A stretch of DNA of 64,000 bases, taken from NCBI GenBank assembly GCA_030267565.1, contig BRXU01000081.1:1-64000 (forward strand), given 5' to 3'. This document shows, one piece after another, positions 26,649-34,593 of this stretch. This DNA comes from Pleodorina starrii. Lineage: Eukaryota > Chlorophyta > Chlorophyceae > Chlamydomonadales > Volvocaceae. Within the stretch, counting starts at the first letter, position 1; each line of letters opens with the position of its first letter. A program made the position numbers and the translations under genes. The notes under the pieces were generated by a model. The model saw nothing but the letters and a program-made list of their open reading frames with translations. It did not search any database and had not been told where the DNA came from.

Positions 26649-26864
26649 CGCGGTCCCCGCTTGATTCGCCTGTCCCCTTAACGGATGCACATCTGGTTCT
26701 GGCGGGGGCTCTCGATCAGACTGTTCGTGTAAGCAGTGCCAGGGGCCCTGATGGGTGAGCACGCCCCTTGGCCGGAGGGCACAATCTACTCTTTTAGCGC
26801 CGCAGAGCAGGAGGCGGCAGGTCCTCCTGTCGGCAGCGATACACCCGACCACGTGAAGAGGACC

Positions 26865-27365
26865 ATGTCCCGGTACCCCAGTCCAGTAGCAGCCATGACG
26901 AGCTTCTCCGCAGTCGTCTGCCTTGCGGGGGGTATTTATCTAGGAGTCACCGAGGGCCAGTGGTGGTTCGTGCCTATGGCGTTCGTACTGGGCCTGTTGG
27001 CTTTTCTGATCTACTCCCGAGACCGCCGGTGGTACCAGGCCCGAGCACGAAAGCACGACTCCCACGGCCCTGCTGGCACGTCCGCAGTAGGGGGGATGCA
27101 GGAGGAGACAGCGTCCAGACAACCACCCGACGCCGGCGATGGACCAGGAAGCCGATCGCCGATCAGCGTGGCGTCTACAGGGACCAAAGCTCTCGTCGTT
27201 GTAATCCTGTTGCTAGGTGCAGTGGGCTTCTGGCTCATGGACGGTGATCAATCACCGTTGGGCGCGGCGCTGATCGCAGTAGGAGTCGCTCTCATGCTCG
27301 TGGTGCGCTACCGAACTACTCGGGCTCGGAAAACAGGACCGAGTAGACCTCCCCAAGATCAGTAG
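26865..27365 (+). CDS. four-helix membrane protein, unknown function
   Basis: A 166-residue protein built as two pairs of spans (FSAVVCLAGGIYLGV, FVPMAFVLGLLAFLIY; ALVVVILLLGAVGFWLM, ALIAVGVALMLVV) joined by a long hydrophilic loop. ATG at 26865 with GAAGAGGA just upstream. No family recognised. The single gene between motif copies 8 and 9. Confidence 0.62.
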   Translation: MSRYPSPVAAMTSFSAVVCLAGGIYLGVTEGQWWFVPMAFVLGLLAFLIYSRDRRWYQARARKHDSHGPAGTSAVGGMQEETASRQPPDAGDGPGSRSPISVASTGTKALVVVILLLGAVGFWLMDGDQSPLGAALIAVGVALMLVVRYRTTRARKTGPSRPPQDQ

Positions 27366-27418
27366 TCCCACGACTCAGAGCTACTTAGCGGCGCCGTTTG
27401 TGGTTGACAGCTGGCCCG

Positions 27419-27436
27419 TTGCAGTAAGGGTTACCG
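27419..27436 (+). repeat. cassette-boundary motif, copy 9 of 16
   Basis: TTGCAGTAAGGGTTACCG. The TTA within it is the stop codon (on the minus strand) of the gene ending at 27431, so motif and gene overlap. Confidence 0.65.
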
Positions 27437-28063
27437 GTGGAGGTCGTGGTGAGATCGCGGATCGCCCGTGAGTCGCGAGGTAGCACGCTTCCGAGCCAGG
27501 GCCCCGACGACACCCATCACCACCAGGCACAGGCCGACCACGGACGGTATGAGGGCCCGGCCATCACCGACCCACAGGACGAGAGCCACCATGTCGGCCA
27601 GCGACGCCGTGGCCATCCCGGTCCACAGCAGCGCCAAACCGGCGCCCTGAGGCACGGAGGTGGTGGCCCGGCGGCGCAGGATCAGACCCACGACCAGGGT
27701 GAGCGCCACGGCGATCAAGCTGGCCCAGAAGATCTCCGCGCCTTGAGGGAACATGTCCACTGTGATTGGTGGCTCGCCTGGCCTCGGCGCGGGATAGTGG
27801 CACTGAAGCGTCGGCGGAAGAAACGACCAGTCCCCGCGTCCCATCGTGTCCGGGGTGTTGTCCACCCCTGAGGGTGGCGAGATGCAGGGATAGTCCGGGC
27901 CCTCATGGATCAGGGCGATGAACAGCAGATAGTTGAAGCCCAGGATCAGCAAGGATCCCGTGGCGATGACCTGATTGAGGATGCCCCACTCCAGCTCAGT
28001 GCGCGGCTCGGGCGTGTGCTGCTCCATTGGCCCCGGGGGAACGGGGTGCTGGGGCATGCTCAT
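27431..28063 (-). CDS. four-helix membrane protein, unknown function
   Basis: A 210-residue protein with four predicted spans (ATGSLLILGFNYLLFIALI, WASLIAVALTLVVGLIL, LLWTGMATASLADMVALVL, SVVGLCLVVMGVVGALA). A loop after the first span contains cysteines (DYPCISPP and LQCHYPAP). Starts at 28063, 28057 and 28027 are all possible; the last fits the onset of family-like sequence. Its end overlaps motif copy 9. An IS3 element begins 12 bases upstream of its start and may have removed its promoter. Confidence 0.62.
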   Translation of the reverse strand: MSMPQHPVPPGPMEQHTPEPRTELEWGILNQVIATGSLLILGFNYLLFIALIHEGPDYPCISPPSGVDNTPDTMGRGDWSFLPPTLQCHYPAPRPGEPPITVDMFPQGAEIFWASLIAVALTLVVGLILRRRATTSVPQGAGLALLWTGMATASLADMVALVLWVGDGRALIPSVVGLCLVVMGVVGALARKRATSRLTGDPRSHHDLHR

Positions 28064-28108
28064 GAGAGCGGGCCTTGACCCTGGATCTTGGACACGGTGT
28101 CATTTCGG

Positions 28109-29017
28109 TTATGCCGCTTCCGGGAGCGTAGCGGAGGCGGCGGCTTCGTAGGCGTTCGGAGCGATGTTGCCGATCGCGCAGTGGCGCCTGCGGGTGTTGT
28201 AACGGTTCGCCCACCGGAACACGGCCCGGTATGCCGTCGGCGCGTCGGGGAACCCCGCCCGACCCTCGAGCAGCTCGCGTTTGAGGGCGGCGTTGAAGCT
28301 CTCGGCGAGGGCGTTGTCGGCCGAGGAACCGATCGCGCCCATCGACTGCGTCACGCCCAGGTCCGTGCAGAGCTGCGCGTAGGCCTTCGATGTGTAGACG
28401 GCGCCGTGGTCGGAGTGGAACACCGTCCCGACCAGCGTCCCGCGCTCGTGCCACGCGGCCTTCAGCGCGTCCTCGACGAGCTCGGTGCGCATGTGCCCGG
28501 CCATGGCCCAGCCGGCGAGCTTGCGTGAGCCCAGATCGATGCAGGACGCGAGGTAGAGGTTCGTGCCGTCGGCGATGGGCAGGTAGGTGATGTCGCCGAC
28601 GTAGCGGCGGCACGGCGCGCCGATGCTGAAGTCGCGGCCGAGCAGGTCGGGGAACCGCCTGCCGGACTGGTCCGGGAGCGTGGTCTTCACGCGCTTGCGC
28701 AACCGGATACCGGCCAGGCCGTGCTCGCGCATCACGCGGGCTACTCGCTTGTGGTTGACCCGATCGCCGGGCGTCGTGCCCTCGTTGAGGTCGGCCGTGA
28801 CCCGGGGCGCGCCGTAGGCGCGGTCCCCGCCCTGGGCGGGATCCTGCAGCACCTGGATCCGCGCCACCAGCGCCGCGTCGGCCGCCGCTCTCGCTGCCCG
28901 TGTCGGCGCGGCGGCCAGCCACGCGTAGAACGACGACCGGGCGACCTCGACGACCTCGCACAACCGCTTCACGCCCCAGGCGTCCTTGTGGTCCTCGACG
29001 AACTGGAAGAGGTTCAC
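28109..29017 (-). CDS. IS3-family transposase orfB (integrase core)
   Basis: A 302-residue protein when started at the GTG at 29017, which overlaps the orfA stop. The HTH_21 segment (YGAPRVTADLNEG) precedes the DDE core: VGDITYLPIADGTNLYLAS (first Asp), GTVFHSDHGAVYTSKAY (second Asp) and NALAESFNAALKRELLE (Glu). In IS3 elements the active OrfAB fusion is made by programmed frameshifting; the overlap ATGGTGA-type junction is consistent. Intact. Confidence 0.93.
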   Translation of the reverse strand: MNLFQFVEDHKDAWGVKRLCEVVEVARSSFYAWLAAAPTRAARAAADAALVARIQVLQDPAQGGDRAYGAPRVTADLNEGTTPGDRVNHKRVARVMREHGLAGIRLRKRVKTTLPDQSGRRFPDLLGRDFSIGAPCRRYVGDITYLPIADGTNLYLASCIDLGSRKLAGWAMAGHMRTELVEDALKAAWHERGTLVGTVFHSDHGAVYTSKAYAQLCTDLGVTQSMGAIGSSADNALAESFNAALKRELLEGRAGFPDAPTAYRAVFRWANRYNTRRRHCAIGNIAPNAYEAAASATLPEAA

Positions 29018-29343
29018 CAGTTCGTCTCCCCGGCGAAATACTTCGCCGCCTGACGGAGGATGTCGCGCTCCTGCGCGAGCTTGTGGGCCTCGGCTTGCGC
29101 GGCGGCCAGCTCGGCTTCCAGCCTCCTGACCTTCGCCGCCTGCGACTCCGACCGCCCCGCGACCGGAGCGACCACCTCCCCGGTCCTCGTGGTCCCGGAG
29201 CCGAGCTTGTCGACCCACTCCTTCAACGAGCCCCGGGACACGCCCAGATCCGCCGCGATCCCCTTCAGCGTCGCGCCCGGCGTGGACTCGTACAAGTCCA
29301 CCGCCCGGCGACGGAACTCGTCGGTGTAGTTCTTCCTTGCCAT
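29014..29343 (-). CDS. IS3-family transposase orfA (helix-turn-helix)
   Basis: A 109-residue protein: MARKNYTDEFRRRAVDLYE, the HTH ATLKGIAADLGVSRGSLKEW, and a C-terminal leucine-zipper-like coiled coil (KVRRLEAELAAAQAEAHKLA). This is the DNA-binding and multimerisation subunit. ATG at 29343. The stop overlaps the start of orfB. Confidence 0.93.
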   Translation of the reverse strand: MARKNYTDEFRRRAVDLYESTPGATLKGIAADLGVSRGSLKEWVDKLGSGTTRTGEVVAPVAGRSESQAAKVRRLEAELAAAQAEAHKLAQERDILRQAAKYFAGETNW

Positions 29344-29403
29344 CCTTGGATTCTCGCTTCCCCAGCATCGTGCTGGATTCCGCGTGTCCAAGATCAGGGG
29401 TTA

Positions 29404-29784
29404 AGCCCCAGCACCGTGATAACCGTGGTGGCATCACTGAGTAGGGAAGCTTTCATCACGAGGACACCTCGTCTTGACCTCGACATGGCGGCTCCTGAAG
29501 TCAGTGTTGTGTTGGTCGGATTCTCCCACGCAGATCAACCGTCCGGCCCGGCAAGCCGATCTCCTTGATCGTGGGGCAAACGCAGCCCATGCCCTCCGAC
29601 CGCGACACCGTGCCCAGACGGAACCGGGAAATGGCCCGTCAATGCACCGACTGGCGCGTTGCGGTAGGGGTTGCTTTCCGGGGATGTCCGGCTTCTGCTG
29701 GGGTTGGGGGTCTGGTGGAGGTTGTTGCGTAGAGTGGGGCGGATGATCGATGTACTGCTTGCCGTCAGCTGAAGGAGAGGACCT
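29404..29784. other. intergenic with motif copy 10
   Basis: A 381-base spacer between the IS3 right end and the reductase gene. It contains the motif at 29659-29676; no other feature recognised. Confidence 0.4.
29659..29676 (+). repeat. cassette-boundary motif, copy 10 of 16
   Basis: TTGCGGTAGGGGTTGCTT, 108 bases before the reductase start. Confidence 0.65.
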
Positions 29785-30753
29785 ATGGCGTTTGATCTGC
29801 CTTCGGCTGTCGACGTGCTCGTGGTCGGTGGTGGCCCCGCCGGTCTGTCCGCGGCGACCTGGCTGGGCCGTTACCAGCGCTCCACCGTGGTCGTGGACGC
29901 GGGGCAGCAGCGCAACCTGTCCGCCGAGTTCGCCCACGGTCTGCTGGGCCGGGATCCGACCACCCCGGGCGAGCTGCTGGCCGAGGCCCGCGCCGGACTG
30001 GAACAGTACCCCCAGGTGGTGCTCCACCACGGGAGGGCCACTGCCCTGCGTCGGGATGAGGGCGGCCTGTTCCACGCCACCGTCGACGGCGCCGAGATCT
30101 CCGCGGAGCGGGTTGTGCTGGCCACCGGGGTCCGGGATCAGGTGCCGGAGGTTGCCGGCTTCGCCGATCACTACGGCATCGACGTGCATCACTGCCCGGC
30201 CTGCGACGGGTACGCCGCCCGCGGCCAGCTGGTGATCATTCTGGGTTCCGGCATGCATGTACCGGCCTACGCCGCGGAGCTGCTCGACTGGGCCGACAGC
30301 GTGCGGGTCGTCACCGGGACCACCGAACCGGCGTTCGACGAGGAGCAGCGTGCGGTCCTGGCCGACTACGGGGTCGAGGTCGTGGACGGGGTCGCCGAGG
30401 CGCTGATCGGGGCACCCGGCGCCTTGGCGGGGGTCCAGCTGGCCGACGGAGAACTCGTGGAGGGGGACAAGGTCTTCTTCTCCTACGCCCATCACCCCAC
30501 CAACGACCTCGCCCGGCAACTCGGGTGCGAGCTCGACCACGAGGGAGGGATCGCGGTCAACGGGTTCCAGCTCACCAGCGTCGACGGGGTGTACGCAGCG
30601 GGGGACATCACCGCGGGCCTGCAGCTGGTGCCGATCGCCATCGGCAAAGGAGCGGCCGCGGGGGTGGCGTGCGCCACTTCGCTCAGGGGGCACCGGACCA
30701 CTGGGGCGGCCCCCGCCCCGGCCCCGCCGACGCGCTTGTTCACAGCGCGCTGA
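29785..30753 (+). CDS. thioredoxin-reductase-like FAD/NAD(P)H oxidoreductase
   Basis: A 322-residue flavoprotein of the TrxB fold. The FAD site is VVGGGPAGLSAATWLGR (about 13-29), the redox disulfide is CPACDGY (near 137-143), the NAD(P)H site is IILGSGMHVPAYAAEL, and the second FAD motif is VYAAGDITAGLQLVPIAI. The NAD site shows GSGMHV rather than GGGxSA, so coenzyme use may differ from classical TrxB. AAGGAGAGG precedes the ATG at 29785. No thioredoxin gene is adjacent. These enzymes reduce thiol disulfides or act as stand-alone oxidoreductases. Confidence 0.87.
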   Translation: MAFDLPSAVDVLVVGGGPAGLSAATWLGRYQRSTVVVDAGQQRNLSAEFAHGLLGRDPTTPGELLAEARAGLEQYPQVVLHHGRATALRRDEGGLFHATVDGAEISAERVVLATGVRDQVPEVAGFADHYGIDVHHCPACDGYAARGQLVIILGSGMHVPAYAAELLDWADSVRVVTGTTEPAFDEEQRAVLADYGVEVVDGVAEALIGAPGALAGVQLADGELVEGDKVFFSYAHHPTNDLARQLGCELDHEGGIAVNGFQLTSVDGVYAAGDITAGLQLVPIAIGKGAAAGVACATSLRGHRTTGAAPAPAPPTRLFTAR

Positions 30754-30879
30754 CGACCACGTCCGGGCAGCGGCGGAACATCCTGCTGCTCGAACGGCGC
30801 GGCGACACCATCGGAATGATCACCGGCCTATAGGCAGGGAGGGGGCGACCGCGTGCCGGAGGTGCCTTGTGCGGGGGTG

Positions 30880-31227
30880 TCAGCGGTCTCCCGACTGCAG
30901 GGCCGCCAGGTGGTCGTGGTGGGCCGGGACCGTGTGCTGCTGGTATTCCGGGTGCTCTTCTACATATGCGGCGAAATAGGTGCAGACCGTGACGATGGGC
31001 AGGCCCTCGGCCACGGTGTCGTCGAGGGCGAATCCGGTCAGTCGCCCGCCCAGTCCCTGTCCGGTGTAGTCGTCCTCGACGACGGTGTGGAAGAAGATCC
31101 GCTGCGGGCCGGCAGCGTCGTCGTAGTCCTGGTAGTGGGCGGTGCCGATGACGGTCTGGGCGTCGAGGAGTTCGTAACGGTGACGTTCGGGGGCGCGACG
31201 GACGGTGATCGTGGAGTGCTGGTCCAT
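30880..31227 (-). CDS. GNAT-like acetyltransferase (COG2388/YidJ-like)
   Basis: A 115-residue short acetyltransferase: RHRYELLDAQTVIGTAHYQ, FFHTVVEDDYTGQGLGGRLT with the acetyl-CoA loop GQGLGG, and IVTVCTYFAAYVEEHPEYQ, the C-x-Y..Y...HPEY ending characteristic of this compact family. The catalytic Cys and His are thus present. ATG at 31227 with an AGGAGCACCC leader. Its likely role is small-molecule or protein acetylation. Confidence 0.85.
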   Translation of the reverse strand: MDQHSTITVRRAPERHRYELLDAQTVIGTAHYQDYDDAAGPQRIFFHTVVEDDYTGQGLGGRLTGFALDDTVAEGLPIVTVCTYFAAYVEEHPEYQQHTVPAHHDHLAALQSGDR

Positions 31228-31318
31228 GGGTGCTCCTGGAAGGTGGGTCAGGGACGGACCCGGGCGGCAGAAGACCTGCAGGGCGCATGGGTCCGGCTGC
31301 GGGGATGCAAAGGGGATC

Positions 31319-31588
31319 TCAGGCGGGGCCGGTGGTGGCGCGGGTGTCGAGTTCGGCGACGACTTCTTGGTGGCGGTCCTGGGTGAGCGGGTGGGGGCCG
31401 GCGGGGTTGGTGAGGGTTTCGTGGTCGAGCTGGCGGCAGAGCTTGCTGTGCAGCACGTGCAGCTGGGTCAGGGACAGGCCGGCCACCTCTGTGGGGAAGT
31501 CCTCGGTGGACTCCAGACCGGTGCCACCGGTGGCGGCCGGGGCCGGATCGGGCACCGGGACAGGGCCGACGGGGTCATGATTGTCCAT
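31319..31588 (-). CDS. small conserved protein, paralog of 55135-55392
   Basis: An 89-residue protein with a proline-rich N-terminus and a C-terminal core VAGLSLTQLHVLHSKLCRQL then DHE...GPHPLTQDRHQEVVAELD. The same core occurs in the protein at 55135-55392 (VLHSRICHQLDHE...GPHPLTLDRYRDLIAQLD). Conserved Cys, His and Asp-His-Glu could bind a metal or pack a helical hairpin. ATG at 31588 with GGGAG nine bases upstream is preferred over 31606. Function unknown. Confidence 0.65.
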   Translation of the reverse strand: MDNHDPVGPVPVPDPAPAATGGTGLESTEDFPTEVAGLSLTQLHVLHSKLCRQLDHETLTNPAGPHPLTQDRHQEVVAELDTRATTGPA

Positions 31589-31663
31589 GGTGGCAGTCTC
31601 CCTCATCTAGGCGCCCGCTCCCTCATGTGGGTGCCCGGTGGAGAAGCGGAGTGTGCCTGCGGG

Positions 31664-31999
31664 TCATGCCACGGCCCCAGTAGCCAGCGTGGCCCCCGAA
31701 TCGAGGTCGTCCTGGCTCGATTCCTCGTCGGGGAGAAGGATGTCCACCGAGCCGGCGGCGGGGCCGGTGTCGTGTTCGTGGTCGATGGCCCAGCGCAGCG
31801 ATTCCACGGCGTTGTCCTCCACGTTCTCAGCGCCACGCGGATCGGCGCGGATGCTCTCGTGCGGAGCCAAAGCCCTGGCTTGGCGGATCAGCGGGTGCAG
31901 CCCTTGCTGGTTGGTCTCGGTCAGGTGCCCGGTCACGACCAGGTTCACATAGGTTCCGTCCATGTCGATGTCGGCAAGCACGGAGATCTTGGAATCCAT
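31664..31999 (-). CDS. conserved small acidic protein, unknown function
   Basis: A 111-residue protein. The first 60 residues look like a small alpha/beta or STAS-like fold (KISVLADIDMDGTYVNLVVT, then GLHPLIRQARALAPHESIRA). The C-terminal 45 residues are acidic and probably disordered (DILLPDEESSQDDLDSG). ATG at 31999 with AGGAA upstream. It lies 75 bases upstream of the small gene at 31319-31588 and may share its transcript. The family is not recognised with certainty; a STAS or anti-sigma-antagonist-like fold is speculation. Confidence 0.6.
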   Translation of the reverse strand: MDSKISVLADIDMDGTYVNLVVTGHLTETNQQGLHPLIRQARALAPHESIRADPRGAENVEDNAVESLRWAIDHEHDTGPAAGSVDILLPDEESSQDDLDSGATLATGAVA

Positions 32000-32177
32000 G
32001 AAGGGCATTTCCTTTCCTCGGGGCGAGCGAGGTGCCCGGGCTCCAGTGCCCGACCCCGCTCATGATCGACGGTAGTGGTCTTCTGCTGCGCCAGGCGAAA
32101 CCCTTCCACCTCGGTTCGAAGGGTGCGGGTCCCCGGCTACGGGTGACGGCACCCCGAGAGCGGATCGGCCGCGGGGT

Positions 32178-32259
32178 CTACTTCCCGTCCTTCTCTCGCC
32201 CTCTCGGACAAGACCCGTGAGTACTCCTTACCGACAGGTCGGCTATACCGTGGGGCGAT
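32178..32259 (+). repeat. 82-base dispersed repeat, copy B
   Basis: Matches copy A (21601-21682) at 75 of 82 positions. The dyad CCGACAGGTCGG (32231-32242) is unchanged while the flanks vary, which suggests selection on the dyad. It is followed, 82 bases on, by motif copy 11, as copy A is by motif copy 4. Confidence 0.75.
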
Positions 32260-32341
32260 CCTGCATGAGGCCTCCCTGCGTGCGCGAGGTCGCTTGAGGC
32301 CGCGGCGGCCGCATCCGGAGTCAAATCCTTGACCCACCGTG

Positions 32342-32359
32342 GTGCGGTTGAGGTTCCCT
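32342..32359 (+). repeat. cassette-boundary motif, copy 11 of 16
   Basis: GTGCGGTTGAGGTTCCCT. Its left flank GACCCACCGTG is shared with copy 16, so the repeat may extend further in these two. Confidence 0.75.
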
Positions 32360-32765
32360 GCGGGTGCCCCGTAATGGGGAAACTGGATCTGTTTTGCCGT
32401 GGCCGCATCATGGTTGCAGGAGATGGTCCAGCACCAACCCGGCACGGTGAGGACCTGCTTCTCCGAGGCTCTTCCCGAGGGTGGGCCATGTCCGAACAGC
32501 ACGCGGCAAACAGGGCGCGGCCTCCGCACGTGTTCGCAGACTCACACGTTTGCTTCTCTATGTGAACGCCTTGATCCCGGAAGGCCTTGCCGGGGTCATC
32601 GGGATGGGCAAGTCTGCTGGTGAGAGGGGGATTCCCATGACCCCTCGATCTCTGGGACAGGCCGGCAACGCGACGGATCCGGGGGGATCCACCACTGTGC
32701 GTGGGCGTCCGGTCTGAGGCAGAGAGTAAAGACGGGGCGGGATCGGCCGGGAGGCCGTCCCGCCC

Positions 32766-33218
32766 CTATCTCATGAGCTCCCATGGCGATCTTGCGAGCG
32801 ATCCTGGGGGAGAGCGAACCTCCAGGAGGTCGGGGCTTTCGCAGGACGAAGTCCATGTCACGACCAGTACCGGACTGCGGTCCGGTGTCCCGAACGCCGC
32901 GTCCTGGGCGCGGGTCAGAGAGGAATGGACCAGCCTTGAACGGTGCGGAGGAGCCGACCGCGTCTCGTGGCGCACCTGGTACTCCCGCAGGTCCAGCAGC
33001 TTGCGTTCTCCCAGCCCGTCCTCTCGGATCCACACCACACCCAAGGGGACCGCGACCGTCTCCACAGTCCCCGTCCAGTGCACCGCCTCGTGCATCCGGG
33101 CCTGTACCTGCTGCCCCGAAATTAGCTGTTGCGCCGCTGCGCCAGCATTGTCGCGCGCCTGGTCGGTCTGACTGTGCGCCGCCGAGCCTTCTGCGGCCCC
33201 CGCCACCTGCGGCTTCAT
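32766..33218 (-). CDS. small conserved protein, paralog of 36479-36673
   Basis: The first 90 residues contain a core (VQARMHEAVHWTGTVETVAV then GVVWIREDGLGERKLLD) that is nearly repeated in the 64-residue protein at 36479-36673. This SH3-like pattern (short beta strands ending in GERKLLDLREY) may be a small barrel. The remaining 60 residues look unlike the paralog and may be non-native read-through. ATG at 33218. Function unknown. Confidence 0.5.
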   Translation of the reverse strand: MKPQVAGAAEGSAAHSQTDQARDNAGAAAQQLISGQQVQARMHEAVHWTGTVETVAVPLGVVWIREDGLGERKLLDLREYQVRHETRSAPPHRSRLVHSSLTRAQDAAFGTPDRSPVLVVTWTSSCESPDLLEVRSPPGSLARSPWELMR

Positions 33219-33956
33219 GCCAACTCATTGTCCACATCTGCGCTGTTGGAACGAAGCAGCCGAGAACTGTGACAGGAAGTGGCGTTGACCTGCGAAAACA
33301 TGCGACGGGAACCCTAAGCCGAACTGCGGTAACGGCACCGCCACGGGCCCGAGCCCTTGCGCGGGCCCCCAGAGGGTGGGGCCGAGATGCACCGGAGGGG
33401 GAGCCGACGACGCCGGCCCCGGCCATGGTGCTCCGCCTCGATGACCGGGATGGAACACGGGTGCACCGTGGAGGCTGTTGCGCACCGTACCTGGAGGAGC
33501 CTGCGCATCCAGGGTCCCCGGATGCGCGTGTGCCCCTGCCCAGGGGCTGGGCAGGGGCACACGGTCACAGGGCAGTACTCCTGTGGATCGCATCCGGGCC
33601 GACGGCGGGAGAACCGGTGACTCCGGGTGCCGCTTCAGACGAAGAGCTGAAGTGCTCCCACGCTAACAACCCGTCACAGTGATTGTCAGCTCGCTTACCG
33701 ACTGTGGCAGAGGATGACCACCCGGTGGCCAGGACCGCCCACTGCCCGCTGTGGAGCATTGGGGGCGTCATCGACCCCGTGCTCCGCGGTGTCGGCACGC
33801 GGGACGCAGCACTGGGCGACCGGAGGCGGTCTCAGGTCGACTCGTGGCCGGTGAGCTTGTGCCAATCCAGCAGCTGGTGTGGTGGCGGGGTGCGGCCGAT
33901 GAGGACGTTGGCGGCCTCGGCCAGCAGCTGCTGTTCTGCTATGCGCCGCTGGTCGA
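33219..33956. other. stretch without a convincing gene
   Basis: About 740 bases. On the minus strand near 33845-33950 a short frame reads QQLLAEAANVLIGRTPPPHQ and ends at a TGA, but it has no start codon after the preceding stop. It may be the tail of a lost gene. Nothing else was recognised. Confidence 0.35.
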
Positions 33957-34000
33957 GACGACTCGGGGAGCCCTATTCCGTGCGGGTTCCCCGAGTCGTC
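33957..34000. terminator. 13-base inverted repeat at the end of the His-rich gene
   Basis: GACGACTCGGGGA (33957-33969) pairs perfectly with TCCCCGAGTCGTC (33988-34000) around an 18-base loop. It overlaps the stop codon of the leftward His-rich gene by two bases. No U-run follows on either strand, so it may be an intrinsic terminator of the GC-rich type or a protein-binding dyad. Confidence 0.55.
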
Positions 34001-34169
34001 ACGCAGACGTTTCCTGGCACTCGTCGTAGTGGTCTCCGTGCTCGGAGTGCCGGTGACCGTCGTGGAGGTAGTCCACGTGATCGCCGTGCTCCATGGTGTC
34101 GTGCCCACAGTTGTCTCCGTGGGTGTGTTCGGCCTTGGTGTGCTCGGCCTGCTCGTTGTGACCAGCCAT
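33999..34169 (-). CDS. small histidine-rich putative metal-binding protein
   Basis: A 56-residue peptide with 13 histidines, in the pattern EHTHGDNCGHDTMEHGDHVD then YLHDGHRHSEHGDHYDEC. Spaced HxH, CGH and HxD motifs suggest zinc, nickel or copper binding; similar small proteins are found beside metal transporters in actinobacteria. ATG at 34169 (preceded by GGGATCAT) is favoured over a longer frame beginning at 34283. No transporter is adjacent here. Confidence 0.75.
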   Translation of the reverse strand: MAGHNEQAEHTKAEHTHGDNCGHDTMEHGDHVDYLHDGHRHSEHGDHYDECQETSA

Positions 34170-34593
34170 GATGATCCCCTCTTGGATGTGCGGACCCGGA
34201 ACGGGTCTGCACATCCAGCGAAGCACCAACACCGCAACCAGGCAATGCCTTGAGGGGTAGTGCATCGGTGCGGCAACGGACAACGTCCCTGTTCCGCACT
34301 TCGGGCATTGCAGCCGGGGTTCCCCTGCGGGTGTCCCAGGTGTTGAGGCCGCTCCCGGATCTTCCCTTGGGGCGACAGGGCAGCTGGATGCTTTTCACTT
34401 TACAGATGGCGGAATGAGGGGCTTTGTGCCCTGTGGGAGTTCGTGCCGCTTGGTGCAGGACTTCGTTGTGGTGTCTGTCTTCATTGCAAGGCGGGGTTTC
34501 CGTGGTGGAAACAGGGCGGTCACTATGATGCGGGTACAGGCAATACGACCGTCCACGGCCGACCAGCGACACCGTTCAACGACTGGAGATCCC
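34170..34593. other. intergenic upstream of P450, with motif copy 12
   Basis: A 424-base spacer between divergent genes. It includes the motif at 34308-34325 and presumably the P450 promoter; no clear hexamers assigned. Confidence 0.4.
34308..34325 (+). repeat. cassette-boundary motif, copy 12 of 16
   Basis: TTGCAGCCGGGGTTCCCC. This is the last copy before the 12.6-kb metabolic block. Confidence 0.7.

Larger units (their letters stand above)
28076..29403. mobile_element. IS3-family insertion sequence, complete
   Basis: A 1328-base element with terminal inverted repeats of 21 bases (18 matching): TGACCCTGGATCTTGGACACG at the left and the complement of TAACCCCTGATCTTGGACACG at the right. It carries overlapping orfA and orfB on the minus strand in the usual IS3 layout. 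No clear short target duplication is visible at 28073-28075 and 29404-29406. It sits between a membrane gene start and the next motif. Confidence 0.85.
32000..32765. other. long non-coding stretch with repeat B and motif copy 11
   Basis: About 770 bases without a convincing gene. It contains the 82-base repeat (copy B) and an 18-base motif. The open frames on both strands lack ribosome sites and domains. Confidence 0.45.

Noticed and set aside
33300..33335. GGGAACCCTAAGCCGAACTGCGG as a reversed motif copy
   Set aside because: The two halves match only with an internal gap of several bases; too weak to include.
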